The notes: generated from the sequence alone by a model not told the origin. DNA of 64,000 nt from Acinetobacter tandoii DSM 14970 = CIP 107469 (GCF_000400735.1 NZ_KE007368.1:170906-234905), one strand, 5' to 3'; shown: positions 47,286 through 56,692, counted from the first letter of the stretch. Made by a program: numbers and translations.

Positions 47286-47963
47286 ATGCCTATGCCCACC
47301 TTACATCGCTTAAAAACTGGGATGCAATTTCGCCCTTACTTTTTTATTACTTTTTTGCTGACCGCACTATTGTTTGGCTTACTCACGCTGTTTACCAACT
47401 GGACATGGTCAACCAGTTTACTCATCAGTTGGAATATTGCCGTTTCCAGTTATCTCATTAAAACCATGACCACGCTCTGGTCTGTAGATCATCAACATAT
47501 TCTGCAACATGCTCAACAACAGGATGCCAGTAAATGGATTATTTTATTGCTGGTGATTTTGACGCTAGGAATGTGTCTGATCGCAATCGTCATTGAACTT
47601 ACGCATCTACCGCATAATACTGCACTGACATTTGGGCATCTATTGTTATCTCTTCTGACCATTATCAGCGCATGGTTTTTTATGCATACCATTTTCGCGA
47701 TTCATTATGCGCATGACTATTACCTTGCTGTAGATGATGCTCAAGATGCGGGACTCGATTTTCCTAAGACCCAATATCCGACCTATCCCGACTTCTTATA
47801 CTTTAGTTATGTGATTGGTACCTCTGCGCAAACTGCGGATGTTTCGATTACTTCCCGCTCCATGCGGATTTTAAATATTGTGCATATTATTCTGGCGTAT
47901 GGTTTTAACACTTCCATTTTAGCCATCAGCATTAATGTTGCCGCAGGTTTTATCACACTATAA
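47286..47963 (+). CDS. DUF1345 family membrane protein
   Basis: 225 residues, five to six hydrophobic segments. The stretch IFAIHYAHDYYLAVDDAQDAGLDFP followed by PDFLYFSYVIGTSAQTADVSITSRSMRILNIVH is the DUF1345 signature. Inner membrane protein of unknown function. It starts with AAAAGGAG 6 bp upstream. Its place between hcaR and the mhpC-like gene is not known from E. coli clusters, and any link to aromatic catabolism is speculative. Confidence 0.85.
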   Translation: MPMPTLHRLKTGMQFRPYFFITFLLTALLFGLLTLFTNWTWSTSLLISWNIAVSSYLIKTMTTLWSVDHQHILQHAQQQDASKWIILLLVILTLGMCLIAIVIELTHLPHNTALTFGHLLLSLLTIISAWFFMHTIFAIHYAHDYYLAVDDAQDAGLDFPKTQYPTYPDFLYFSYVIGTSAQTADVSITSRSMRILNIVHIILAYGFNTSILAISINVAAGFITL

Positions 47964-47994
47964 ATTTGTTTGACTACGATGAAATTTCTGACAT

Positions 47995-48023
47995 AAAAAA
48001 GGGATGGCTTAACCATCCCTTAT
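47995..48023. terminator. Bidirectional terminator
   Basis: AAAAAAGGGATGG and CCATCCCTTAT form a 9-bp hairpin between the convergent DUF1345 and hydrolase genes. Confidence 0.82.
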
Positions 48024-48036
48024 CTTGCTCAATCGA

Positions 48037-48897
48037 TTATTTGACACCACGTGCTGTCAAATAATCTTTAATCACTGTATTAAATTCTTCGGCTTTTTCC
48101 ACTTGTGACCAATGTCCACACTGACTAAAAATATGTGCATCGGCAAAAGGAACGGTATTCAAAATATCCCATGTGCGAGATACAGGAATCACTACATCCT
48201 GAACACCATGAATCAATAGTACAGGCACTTGGATGTCTTTCATTTTTTCGAAATCGAGCGGGAACTCAAAACGGTCACGGTCACGTGCGCCCACGACATC
48301 CATTAAACGGTCTGAAGCATAATCATTTTTTGCTGCTTCATAACGAACTTTAACCAATTCATCGGTAATTAAGCTCTTATCCACCACAAACATCGACAAG
48401 GTGTTTTTAATGCCTTCTTCGGTTAACACTGGGTTGGCATGGGCTTTTAGTGCAGCAGTTTGCTTCGCACCGCCTGTACCCATCGATACAATGCCCAACA
48501 CACGTTCAGGGTAATCCAGCACCATTTGGAAGGCTAACCAGCCCCCTAAGGAGTTACCCACTAACCAAGTTTTTTCAATACCCAAAGCATCCAATGTACG
48601 CACTGCATGATCTACCCATGCGCGAATTCCATAAGCCGTACCATCCGCCACCACTGTTTGACCATAGCCAATCGAATCTATGGCGATACAACGAGCTTGC
48701 TCACCAATTTGCGGTAAATTCAGCCACCAGTTTGCTGCTGCAGAAACACCAGTTCCAGAGCCGTGTAAAAATAAAATCGGCGTTCCTTGACCCACTTCAT
48801 GGTAATGGGTTAACTCACCTTCAGCCGTTTCAATCCATTTATCTTCCAAGCCAAAAAATGGGTCGGTGGTGTAATTCGGGATTTGGACCGTGCTCAT
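48037..48897 (-). CDS. Meta-cleavage product hydrolase (MhpC-like alpha/beta hydrolase)
   Basis: 286 residues (E. coli MhpC 288). C-C bond hydrolase that splits the ring-cleavage product into 2-hydroxypentadienoate and succinate or fumarate. HGSGTGVSAAANWW is the oxyanion loop, GNSLGGW the nucleophile elbow, HGVQDVVIP holds the Asp and CGHWSQVEKAEEFN the catalytic His. It is closer in style to TodF/CumD-type hydrolases than strictly to E. coli MhpC, so the symbol is withheld. Context makes the role in the phenylpropionate pathway very likely. Confidence 0.87.
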   Translation of the reverse strand: MSTVQIPNYTTDPFFGLEDKWIETAEGELTHYHEVGQGTPILFLHGSGTGVSAAANWWLNLPQIGEQARCIAIDSIGYGQTVVADGTAYGIRAWVDHAVRTLDALGIEKTWLVGNSLGGWLAFQMVLDYPERVLGIVSMGTGGAKQTAALKAHANPVLTEEGIKNTLSMFVVDKSLITDELVKVRYEAAKNDYASDRLMDVVGARDRDRFEFPLDFEKMKDIQVPVLLIHGVQDVVIPVSRTWDILNTVPFADAHIFSQCGHWSQVEKAEEFNTVIKDYLTARGVK

Positions 48898-49127
48898 ACA
48901 TACTCCTCGTACAGCCTAAGACCTGTCTGATGTTCTGTGTTCAAGACAGGTCAATTCATTCATTTCGACAGGTTTTACTGCTCCATCTTACCTGTTCAAA
49001 AGCCTTGTACTGATACTTGTTTTCGATCACATGCTATAAAAAAACGATTATTTAACATTATGTTTTAAAACAATATTTTTACTTAAAAATGAATCGTCAG
49101 CTCACAGTAAACAGTTTACGCCACACT

Positions 49128-49162
49128 AAAATAATAAAGAGCGATGTGTGACCAAATCGCTC
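49128..49162 (-). terminator. Terminator of the OprD-type porin gene
   Basis: GAGCGAT (49139-49145) pairs with ATCGCTC (49156-49162); on the minus strand TTTATTATTTT follows. It lies 16 bp past the porin stop codon. Confidence 0.8.
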
Positions 49163-49178
49163 GATTGCAGTTTTAAAC

Positions 49179-50417
49179 TTAGAATTTATAGCTATAGGTG
49201 GTCGCGATACGGTACTCTTTCAGGTCGCTTTTCCAGTCATAATCGGTATCGATATACATCGCCTGAACGCCCAAACCTTTGAATTTGCCTTCAGGTACGG
49301 TGTAATTCACAATCAAGTTCAGCTCTTGTTCATCCTGATTCGTTTTTCCGCCCGCCTTGGCATCAAAGCCTGCAAAGTAAATGGCATTGGCATTTAAGCC
49401 TTTTAGCCCCAATTCGGCAAAGTCATACCCATAGGAGATATTCCAAGATTTCTCTTTGGCATTGGTAAAGGTAGCAACAGACCAATTCACCAAATAAGGC
49501 TGTGGTACCCAACCTGCCAATGTTGGGAAATTATTTTCCCCAAACATTTGTTGATAGCCCAGACCAAAGGTATGTGCACCATGATTAAATTTCGCACCAA
49601 CCGACAAGGCTTGGTTATCAATATCACCATAGAGTTTGTCGCCTGACTCGGAGTTATCAAAATAGCGTACATGACTGCTGAGCTTGGTGTTTGCTGTTAA
49701 ATTGGTGTTGTAATTGATGCCTGCATAATGCTGTTGATAGATGTCTTTGACATCGGCATACCAATAACTCGCGCCAATCGCAGGATTAAACTGATGATCA
49801 ATCCCCGCGATATACATCCCATCCGCAGCTTTGGCAGTATTCGGATTATTGTTCGGGAATAAACTTAAGTCCTGAAACTGATTGTCATAACGTGCACTAA
49901 TGCCATCAATATACGCCAAACTCAGTTTGGTATCTTTCAGCTCTTTAGACTCTAACCACGCCCCGCTATACGTGGTCAATAACTGACGTGATGGATCAAA
50001 TACTAAAACTGGAGAAACAGGCAATAACTCACCCACTTTCAATTCTGTTTGCGACACCTTGGCTTTTAAAGTCGCACCGACTTTGCCGAAATTGCTGGCT
50101 TGTTCCTGCCCATTATGTGGAAGTACCCAATCGGCATTTTTGTCACGGCCATTTAGACGAAATGCATGTTGCACCAAAAGATCGGCGCCCAATTGCAAGC
50201 CACCTAATTCGGCATATCCTGATTTGGCATCTAAGGTGATGGCCTGTGACCAACTGCCCCAGTTGTTTTGTGGCACAGTTTCATACTGGCGGTCTAAGTA
50301 GAAATTTCTGAATTTTAACTGGACTTGGCTATCGTCGATAAATTCTGCATTCGTTGCAGTTGTACCTAATGCTGCAATTGCAACACAGATGGCTGTCCAT
50401 AAAGTTTGACGACGCAT
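49179..50417 (-). CDS. OprD family outer membrane porin
   Basis: 412 residues from ATG 50417; ATG 50426 lies too close to the GGA sequence. The signal peptide (RRQTLWTAICVAIAALGTTATNA) leads to an OprD-type beta-barrel: FIDDSQVQLKFRNFYLDRQY, WSQAITLDAKSGYAE and a C-terminal SYKF ending in phenylalanine. Such porins take up aromatic acids and amino acids. Placed between the mhpC-like hydrolase and mhpE on the same strand, it probably admits phenylpropionate or cinnamate (inference from context). Confidence 0.9.
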   Translation of the reverse strand: MRRQTLWTAICVAIAALGTTATNAEFIDDSQVQLKFRNFYLDRQYETVPQNNWGSWSQAITLDAKSGYAELGGLQLGADLLVQHAFRLNGRDKNADWVLPHNGQEQASNFGKVGATLKAKVSQTELKVGELLPVSPVLVFDPSRQLLTTYSGAWLESKELKDTKLSLAYIDGISARYDNQFQDLSLFPNNNPNTAKAADGMYIAGIDHQFNPAIGASYWYADVKDIYQQHYAGINYNTNLTANTKLSSHVRYFDNSESGDKLYGDIDNQALSVGAKFNHGAHTFGLGYQQMFGENNFPTLAGWVPQPYLVNWSVATFTNAKEKSWNISYGYDFAELGLKGLNANAIYFAGFDAKAGGKTNQDEQELNLIVNYTVPEGKFKGLGVQAMYIDTDYDWKSDLKEYRIATTYSYKF

Positions 50418-50962
50418 GATATTCATTCCAATGATCACATTAAACTATGACACCATCATGCGGAACTCATCGAAGAGAAAAAATCCGACCACAGTCTTAA
50501 GAAAATGCACTTCAACCCGATTTAACCCACTGAATAGACCTCGCATTTTTTTGATTAAGATAAAATTACAATAACTCACTCTTTAGCAGATTTCACAAGA
50601 TGTGATGAAAGATTGAATCTATAACGTTTTTATTCGCCAAATCTGATTTATTCTCTGAATTACTGCAATGCTTAAGTGTTTTTTTGTTTAAATTTTAAGA
50701 TCATATTTTCTAAGTTAGTTGCAGAATTATAAGAAAAAGCGCTCATATCACAGATTTTTTCTATATGTACATCATGATGTTGAAGAGCATTAAAGCGGGA
50801 AAACTGTGCAAGCAAAAAAGGGAAAAGTTTGATTTTTTAAATGCAATCTAAAATAAAAAATCACTTTGCAATAATAACTATATTTTAAGTACCACCTTCT
50901 TCTTTTTAAGCTATTCACTACGGAGTCTTACCGCTTTAAATCCATTTTTCGGAGCTCATTTC

Positions 50963-51087
50963 GTTCTTTTGTTACGCCAAAAGAACCAAAAGCATTTGTC
51001 ATCAGCAAAACCTGTTCAACAGATACATTAAAATACTGCTATTGCAAAAACAGGCAATTTCAAATTTCACGCAGGTTGCTGATGACA
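50963..51087. repeat. Long hairpin element downstream of mhpE
   Basis: GTTCTTTTG (50963-50971) pairs with CAAAAGAAC (50978-50986). A longer stem follows: TGTCATCAGCA plus ACCTG (50997-51014) pairs with CAGGTTGCTGATGACA (51072-51087), enclosing about 57 nt. The TTTTGTTAC core resembles the third hairpin of the repeat at 42580 and 56500. Confidence 0.6.
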
Positions 51088-51121
51088 TTTCACACTTCAA
51101 ATAATTTCTAAATTGCAAAAA

Positions 51122-51152
51122 ACAAAAAAGCGTCCCCAAGGACGCTTTTTAA
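51122..51152 (-). terminator. Terminator of the mhpD-mhpF-mhpE operon
   Basis: An A-run, AAGCGTCC, loop CCAA and GGACGCTT with a T-run, located 17 bp past the mhpE stop on the minus strand. Confidence 0.92.
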
Positions 51153-51168
51153 ATACATATTGATCAGC

Positions 51169-52188
51169 TTAAACCAAAGCAGCCTTCGCTTTCGACATAG
51201 TCAAAGCCAAATCTTCAATCATGTCTTCCTGACCACCGACCGTACCACGACGACCTAATTCCAATAAAATCTCACGTGCTGACACACCATATTTGGCTTC
51301 TGCACGTTTTGCGAATAATAGGAACGATGAATAGACACCTGCATAACCTAAAGTGGCTGCATCACGGTCAGCACGAATTGGGTTCAGCATCATTGGAATC
51401 ACCAAATCCTCTGCCACATCCTGTACTTTAAACAGATCCACGCCTGTCTCTAAGCCCATACGGTTGGCGACTGCAATGAACAATTCTAATGGTGTATTGC
51501 CCGCGCCAGCACCCAAGCCCGCAGATGCCAAGTCGACACGAATTGCACCTGCATCAACTGCAGCTACTGTATTTGCCACGCCCATACCCAAGTTATGATG
51601 CCCGTGGAAACCCAGTTCAATACTGCTGTCCAGTTCTTGACGCAGCAAACCAACACGGTCCGTCACATCTTGCGGCAGCATATAACCCGCAGAGTCAGTC
51701 ACATAAATACAGTTCGCGCCATAAGACACCATCTTTTTCGCTTCTTCTAAAAGACGTTCAGGTGATGCCATGTGTGCCAACATCAAGAAACCCACGGTGT
51801 CCATTCCAAGCTGACGCGCAGCAGTGATATGCTGTTCTGAACAATCGGCTTCGGTACAATGCGTTGCCACACGAATGGTCGACACCCCAATTTCATGGGC
51901 CATTTTCAAATGATCGACTGTACCAATACCAGGTAACAGCAATGCTGAAACTTTGGCATTTTTCATACGTGGAACAACAGCAGACAAATACTCTTCATCC
52001 GTTGCTGCGGCAAAACCGTAGTTCACCGATGAACCACCTAAACCATCACCATGCGTCACTTCGATCAGTGGCACACCTGCATCGTCCAAAGCGGTTGAAA
52101 TTGCAATCATTTGCTCAACAGTAGTTTGATGACGCTGAGGATGCATCCCATCACGCAAAGTCATATCATGCACAATAATCTTAGACAT
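51169..52188 (-). CDS. mhpE: 4-hydroxy-2-oxovalerate aldolase
   Basis: 339 residues from ATG 52188, with AAGGAG upstream (E. coli MhpE 337). DRE-TIM metallolyase: [16 protein letters not shown] at the N-terminus, [18 protein letters not shown] with metal-binding His residues and a DmpG-like C-terminal communication domain. Splits 4-hydroxy-2-oxovalerate into pyruvate and acetaldehyde, channelled to MhpF. Separated from mhpF by 10 bp. Confidence 0.96.
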   Translation of the reverse strand: MSKIIVHDMTLRDGMHPQRHQTTVEQMIAISTALDDAGVPLIEVTHGDGLGGSSVNYGFAAATDEEYLSAVVPRMKNAKVSALLLPGIGTVDHLKMAHEIGVSTIRVATHCTEADCSEQHITAARQLGMDTVGFLMLAHMASPERLLEEAKKMVSYGANCIYVTDSAGYMLPQDVTDRVGLLRQELDSSIELGFHGHHNLGMGVANTVAAVDAGAIRVDLASAGLGAGAGNTPLELFIAVANRMGLETGVDLFKVQDVAEDLVIPMMLNPIRADRDAATLGYAGVYSSFLLFAKRAEAKYGVSAREILLELGRRGTVGGQEDMIEDLALTMSKAKAALV

Positions 52189-52198
52189 GGGTTGCTCC

Positions 52199-53095
52199 TT
52201 ATACTTCAGCCGTAGCCAATAAACGTTCCGCAAACATTTCCGCAGTGCGCGCAGCTGCCGCAGTCATAATGTCCAAATTCCCTGCGTACTTCGGCAAAAA
52301 GTCGCCTAAGCCTTCCACTTCAAGGAACATTGATACGCGGTTACCATCAAATACTGGACCATTCACTAATTTGTAGCCAGGTACATATTTTTGTACTTCG
52401 GTAATCATGGCTTGCACAGATGCTGTAATTGCAGCTTGATCTGGTTCACCTTCAACCAAGCAATGCACCGTATCACGCATCATCAATGGTGGCTCGGCTG
52501 GATTAATAATGATGATGGCTTTACCTTGTTTTGCACCACCCACTTTTTCAATTGCACCCGCAGTAGTACGCGTAAATTCATCAATGTTTTTACGTGTCCC
52601 AGGACCGACCGACTTGGTTGAAACGGTTGCAATAATTTCACCATAACTGACAGGTTGTACGCGGGAAATCGCTGCAACCATTGGAATGGTCGCTTGACCT
52701 CCACAGGTCACCATATTCACATTCGGCAACTCACCAGCATCCAAGAGTTCTTGAAGGTTGACAGGCGGTACGCAAAATGGACCAATCGCAGCAGGCGTCA
52801 GATCAATCATCTGCACACCTAATTCGTTCAACTTACGGCTATTTTCCGCATGAACATAAGCTGAGGTCGCATCAAAGGCAATTTGAATTTCATCCGCAAG
52901 CACATGTGGCAGTAGTCCATCCACACCTTCTGCTGTGGTTTTTAGCCCCATACTCGCAGCACGGGTCAGACCTTCTGAACTTGGATCAATCCCGACCATC
53001 CATACAGGCTCAAGGAATTCGCTACGCTGCAACTTATACAATAAATCTGTTCCGATATTTCCCGGACCGATTAATGCACATTTAATCTTTTTCAT
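52199..53095 (-). CDS. mhpF: Acetaldehyde dehydrogenase (acetylating)
   Basis: 298 residues (E. coli 316; DmpF-type enzymes are about 310). N-terminal NAD motif [16 protein letters not shown], catalytic Cys in [14 protein letters not shown] and [17 protein letters not shown]. Converts acetaldehyde and CoA to acetyl-CoA and forms a channelling complex with MhpE. Between mhpD (25 bp) and mhpE (10 bp). Confidence 0.95.
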   Translation of the reverse strand: MKKIKCALIGPGNIGTDLLYKLQRSEFLEPVWMVGIDPSSEGLTRAASMGLKTTAEGVDGLLPHVLADEIQIAFDATSAYVHAENSRKLNELGVQMIDLTPAAIGPFCVPPVNLQELLDAGELPNVNMVTCGGQATIPMVAAISRVQPVSYGEIIATVSTKSVGPGTRKNIDEFTRTTAGAIEKVGGAKQGKAIIIINPAEPPLMMRDTVHCLVEGEPDQAAITASVQAMITEVQKYVPGYKLVNGPVFDGNRVSMFLEVEGLGDFLPKYAGNLDIMTAAAARTAEMFAERLLATAEV

Positions 53096-53120
53096 GCATC
53101 TACTCTCTCAAAAATCCAAT

Positions 53121-53918
53121 TTATTCCGCAGCAAACGCAGCGACTACTGAACCAAATCCTTCAATTTCAACTTTAAATTCATCACCCGGTTGTACAATCA
53201 CCATTGGGCCTAAAGCACCCGTTAAGATGATGTCGCCAGCAAGCAATGGACGACCACGGCGTACCATTTCATCGGCAAGCCAAACTGCGGCATTTAAAGG
53301 GTTCGCTAAGCAGGCTTTACCGATGCCTTGCGAAACCACTTCATCCCCACGAGTCATGGTCATTTTGCAATTGACCAAGTCAAGTTGATCTAATTTGACT
53401 GGACGTGAACCCAACACAAACGCTGCAGAAGACGCATTGTCCGCTACAGTATCAATCAATGAAATTTTCCAGTTTTCAATACGGCTATCCACGACTTCTA
53501 TCGCAGGCAAGGCATACTCAGTTGCACTGATAATGTCCGCATAACTATGTTTTTTTTGGGTTAAATCTTTGTTAATCACCAACGCAATTTCAGCTTCGAC
53601 TTTCGGCTGAATCAATAATCCTGCTGGAATGACTTCGCCATCCCCATAAGCCATGTCTGCGAATAACATTCCAAAGTCAGGTTGGTCGACCCCAAGTTGC
53701 GCTTGTACTACTTTAGACGTCAGGCCAATTTTACGCCCTACTAAGCGACGCCCTTCTTTTAAGGCACGTTGAGTATTTACTTCCTGAACCGCATAGGCAC
53801 TATCGACGTCTGCTTGTTCCGCACCCAGTTGTGGGCGAATGGGTGCTATCGCAGTCTGTGTAAGCTCAGCGTTACGTAAAGCCTGCGCAACGGATTCAAA
53901 AACAGCAGAATTCGACAT
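53121..53918 (-). CDS. mhpD: 2-keto-4-pentenoate hydratase
   Basis: 265 residues (E. coli MhpD 269). Fumarylacetoacetate hydrolase-fold enzyme that hydrates 2-hydroxypenta-2,4-dienoate to 4-hydroxy-2-oxovalerate. GRKIGLTSKVVQAQLGVDQPDFGMLFADM, VEAEIALVI (metal-binding Glu residues) and LANPLNAAVWLADEM are typical. First gene of the mhpD-F-E operon, the same order as in E. coli. Confidence 0.95.
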   Translation of the reverse strand: MSNSAVFESVAQALRNAELTQTAIAPIRPQLGAEQADVDSAYAVQEVNTQRALKEGRRLVGRKIGLTSKVVQAQLGVDQPDFGMLFADMAYGDGEVIPAGLLIQPKVEAEIALVINKDLTQKKHSYADIISATEYALPAIEVVDSRIENWKISLIDTVADNASSAAFVLGSRPVKLDQLDLVNCKMTMTRGDEVVSQGIGKACLANPLNAAVWLADEMVRRGRPLLAGDIILTGALGPMVIVQPGDEFKVEIEGFGSVVAAFAAE

Positions 53919-54335
53919 CTAGATTTCCTTAAACTGCAAAAATGGACGGATACTGTTTTAGATGAAAAATGATTGAGTCAGATTTAAAACTCAGATCGAT
54001 TAGAACAATTGCGACAGACAAGCGCTGTCTGATCATCTATAAAACGCGTATGTGTATAAACAGTTCAAGCATCGGAAAAATGACGGCTTTACGCCAATAC
54101 TTATTTTATTTTTTACAATAGTTAGAACTTATAAATCTTTTTTGTTTTATCCATCAAAATAAACAGTGTAGAAAAATCAAAGAGAAAAATGCGCAAACCA
54201 TTCAGAATTAGGCTTTATATAGTGGATTAAATTTTTTCACCTACGACTAAAAAATAATACGCGAGCAGTCTCTGGGGATAAATCTACAACTCAAAAAAGC
54301 CTCTTTCATCAGAGGCTTTTTTGAGTCAAATGACC
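53919..54335. other. Intergenic region, 417 bp, upstream of mhpD
   Basis: Holds the mhpD promoter region (AT-rich, 54110-54250) and the terminator of the glutathione transferase pseudogene at 54289-54326. No MhpR-type regulator gene is adjacent. I could not define a promoter or operator. Confidence 0.5.
54289..54326. terminator. Strong terminator after the glutathione transferase pseudogene
   Basis: A perfect 16-bp inverted repeat (54289-54304 with 54311-54326) that includes AAAAAAGCCTCT, a TTCATC loop and AGAGGCTTTTTT, symmetric for both strands. Confidence 0.94.
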
Positions 54336-54933
54336 TTATGCTGCAAACAAAGCAGGATTTTTCTTTAAACTTTCACGTTGCTGTATGGCCGATACATAGC
54401 GGTCAATTGCAGGATGTGGTTTTAATAAATTCATTTTTAATTGCCACATGATCATTGCCCCTAAACTAATATCGGCTGCCGTAAACTGTGAACCGCATAA
54501 ATACGGGCTTGCCTGTTCCAAACCTTGAACCAAGGCTTGATAGGTATCCTGATAATCACCATAGCCCATAAACATTTTTTGCTCTGGTGCAACCTGAACT
54601 TTTAAATGCTCATTGTCCGAAGCTGCTGCAAACGGGCCTGCACCAAAGAATAACCAACGATAATATAGGCCTCTTTTCGGATCATCGAGTGCAGGCGCTA
54701 AACCTTTTTCAAAGAATTTATCTGCCAAATATGCACAAATGGCATCCAACTCATAAATCACCGTCAACCAAAACTGGCACTTTACCAAAAGGGTTGAGTT
54801 TTAAAAATTCGGCTGATTTCATTTCCTCGCCATAAGCGACTTCTATACGTTCAACCTCAATCCCCAAATCAAGAATGAGCCAATCCACCACAACGCCGCG
54901 AGATTGTTTATTTGTATATAAAGTTAAAGCCAT
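54336..54933 (-). pseudogene. Glutathione S-transferase, broken by a frameshift
   Basis: The first 60 codons from ATG 54933 give the thioredoxin-like domain (ALTLYTNKQSRGVVVDWLIL ... LNPFGKVPVLVDGDL) and stop at 54751. The C-terminal helical domain continues in another frame from about 54770 (VIYELDAICAYLADKF ... LCGSQFTAADISLGAMIMW ... LKKNPALFAA). In intact family members VDGD is followed within a few residues by the VIYEL segment. An 8-bp deletion between GTGAT repeats would explain the break (inference). The locus lies 79 bp downstream of the WYL regulator on the same strand. Confidence 0.82.
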
Positions 54934-55012
54934 TGTTCTATCCTCTGTGTTTATTGTTTTTTTAGAATAGAACGAGGCTGTGTCAGTTTTTGTCAGTAGT
55001 GTTGGGGCATTT

Positions 55013-55696
55013 TTATGAATTTGAAAATTCCTTTTGACACCATTGCTGAAATAAATGACGCTTAAATTGAGGATAGACTTGTTCAGTTAATATGAGCGTT
55101 TGTATTCGATCTAAACGGAAATTTCTAAAATCTTCCCGTAATTCACACCACGCAGCCAATAACATTTTATCATTAAAATATCCCAATGCAAACGGCCATA
55201 ATTGCCTGTGTGAAATCTGTTTTTGTTCATCAATATAATCAATCTGGATTTTAGTTTGTAAACGAATGGCGATACGAACTTGTTCCACAACCGTTTGGTC
55301 AACATCAATCCATGAATGAATAGATTTGAGATAGGTATCGTTTAAAAATTCTTGTTTTCTTTGCGGTAATACAGCTCTTAATTTGCTCAACACTGAATGT
55401 GAAGCCTGTTGTAATGCTTGATCAGGAATAGATTTGGCCCATTGTAATGCCAGATACATGGCTTCAATTTCTGATTCATCCAAACTCATAGGTGGAAGAA
55501 GAAAGTTTTCTTTTAATTGAAAGCCTACACCAACACTTCCCTCAATATTGACCCCTTGATCACGTAAACTTTCAATATCTCGATAAACACTTCGCACACT
55601 GATTTGTAAATGTTCAGCCAAACGCTGCGCAGTAACAGGATAACGCTGTTCACGAAGATGCTGTAATAAATGAAGTAATCGAATAGAACGGCTCAT
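55013..55696 (-). CDS. WYL domain transcriptional regulator (YafY-like)
   Basis: 227 residues. The N-terminal HTH-11 (RSIRLLHLLQHLREQRYPVTAQRLAEHLQISVRSVYRDIESLRDQG) is followed by a WYL domain from about residue 140 (IQIDYIDEQKQISHRQLWPFALGYFNDKMLLAAWCELREDFRNFRLDRI). WYL regulators sense small ligands or nucleic acids. It is probably co-transcribed with the broken transferase gene downstream. Confidence 0.9.
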   Translation of the reverse strand: MSRSIRLLHLLQHLREQRYPVTAQRLAEHLQISVRSVYRDIESLRDQGVNIEGSVGVGFQLKENFLLPPMSLDESEIEAMYLALQWAKSIPDQALQQASHSVLSKLRAVLPQRKQEFLNDTYLKSIHSWIDVDQTVVEQVRIAIRLQTKIQIDYIDEQKQISHRQLWPFALGYFNDKMLLAAWCELREDFRNFRLDRIQTLILTEQVYPQFKRHLFQQWCQKEFSNS

Positions 55697-55770
55697 AGCG
55701 GATTTTCTTGTTATTCAAAAGTAATTTTAGGCGTATATCCTTACACGCCTTGAAAAATAATCAACTTTGC

Positions 55771-56439
55771 TTAAGCGACATCAGAAGCATTGACTTGCAG
55801 ATTTAAAAACTGATCTAAACTTGCGACATCATCGGCAATGGTCAACGGATTAAACTGCTGCAAAATATTTTTAGTATGTACACCATAGGCGACGCCGACT
55901 CTTGGCATGGCAATATTTTGTGCCATTTCCAAATCATAAGAAGTATCCCCGACCATAATTGCCTGTTCTGGACGTAAGCCTGTGAACTGTAAGATTTCCC
56001 GCAACATCAACGGATCAGGTTTAGACTTAGTTTCACTTGCTGCACGCGTAATCTCAAACAAATCATGACTATTGGTTTGAGCCAGCACACGATCCAAACC
56101 TCTACGGCTTTTACCTGTCGCCACCGCAAGTCGTGCACCCTGATTTTTGAGTCCGTACAACATTTCCGCAATACCCGCAAACCAGGCATCATCCTTTGAA
56201 TGTGCAACGTAATGATCGCCATAACATTTCAAAAGATCAGTATGTAATTCAGGCACTGTCGGAAATAAAACTTGAGCGACTTCAGGCAAACCCAAACCAA
56301 TAATACTTTTTGCCGCTTCAGGAGTTAGGGGTTGTTCAAATTGCTGCGCTGCAAACAAAAGACTATCTACAATTTGCCCCACTGAATCAAATAATGTGCC
56401 ATCCCAATCAAAGATAATCAGTTCTACAGGTTTTTGCAT
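55771..56439 (-). CDS. HAD-IA family hydrolase (phosphoglycolate phosphatase-like)
   Basis: 222 residues from ATG 56439, with GGAAC upstream; the open frame extends to 56487. Motif I IIFDWDGTLFDS, motif II AVATGKSRRGL, motif III KSKPDP and motif IV MVGDTSYDLEMAQN are all present, with a cap between residues 18 and 85. Related to Gph and to the phosphatase often found beside rluC. It lies downstream of rluC on the same strand, with a three-hairpin repeat in the 279-bp gap. Confidence 0.9.
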   Translation of the reverse strand: MQKPVELIIFDWDGTLFDSVGQIVDSLLFAAQQFEQPLTPEAAKSIIGLGLPEVAQVLFPTVPELHTDLLKCYGDHYVAHSKDDAWFAGIAEMLYGLKNQGARLAVATGKSRRGLDRVLAQTNSHDLFEITRAASETKSKPDPLMLREILQFTGLRPEQAIMVGDTSYDLEMAQNIAMPRVGVAYGVHTKNILQQFNPLTIADDVASLDQFLNLQVNASDVA

Positions 56440-56499
56440 GCTGGGGTTCCAATATTTGCTTTTATGAAGAAAATTTACACGATGCATTTGCTACATGAT

Positions 56500-56622
56500 G
56501 GCGACAAGGATGTCGCCGTTGAGCTGACTTGCACTTCGCTTTAAAGCAGTGCTTAAAGCGCGTTCAGGACGTTCCATCAGCTCAACAAAAGATTTTTGTT
56601 ACTTTTCATCTTTGAAAAGTAA
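56500..56622 (+). repeat. Three-hairpin intergenic repeat, copy 2
   Basis: Hairpin 1 is GGCGACA-AGGA-TGTCGCC (56500-56517). Hairpin 2 has outer arms GTTGAGCTGA (56518-56527) and TCAGCTCAAC (56577-56586) with an inner structured segment. Hairpin 3 is TTACTTTTCA (56599-56608) pairing with TGAAAAGTAA (56613-56622). The order matches copy 1 at 42580. Confidence 0.82.
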
Positions 56623-56692
56623 AAATGACCAATACAGCATCATTTCCAGTTAATCACGACAAAAGAGGTCCTATTTTATTACCTCTCTCTAA

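Larger units (their letters stand above)
50418..51168. other. Intergenic region, 751 bp, with hairpin repeat
   Basis: Long gap between mhpE and the porin gene on the same strand. It contains the hairpin element at 50963-51087 and the mhpE terminator at 51122-51152. The AT-rich part 50560-50900 could hold the porin promoter. No ORF of substance was found. Confidence 0.6.
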
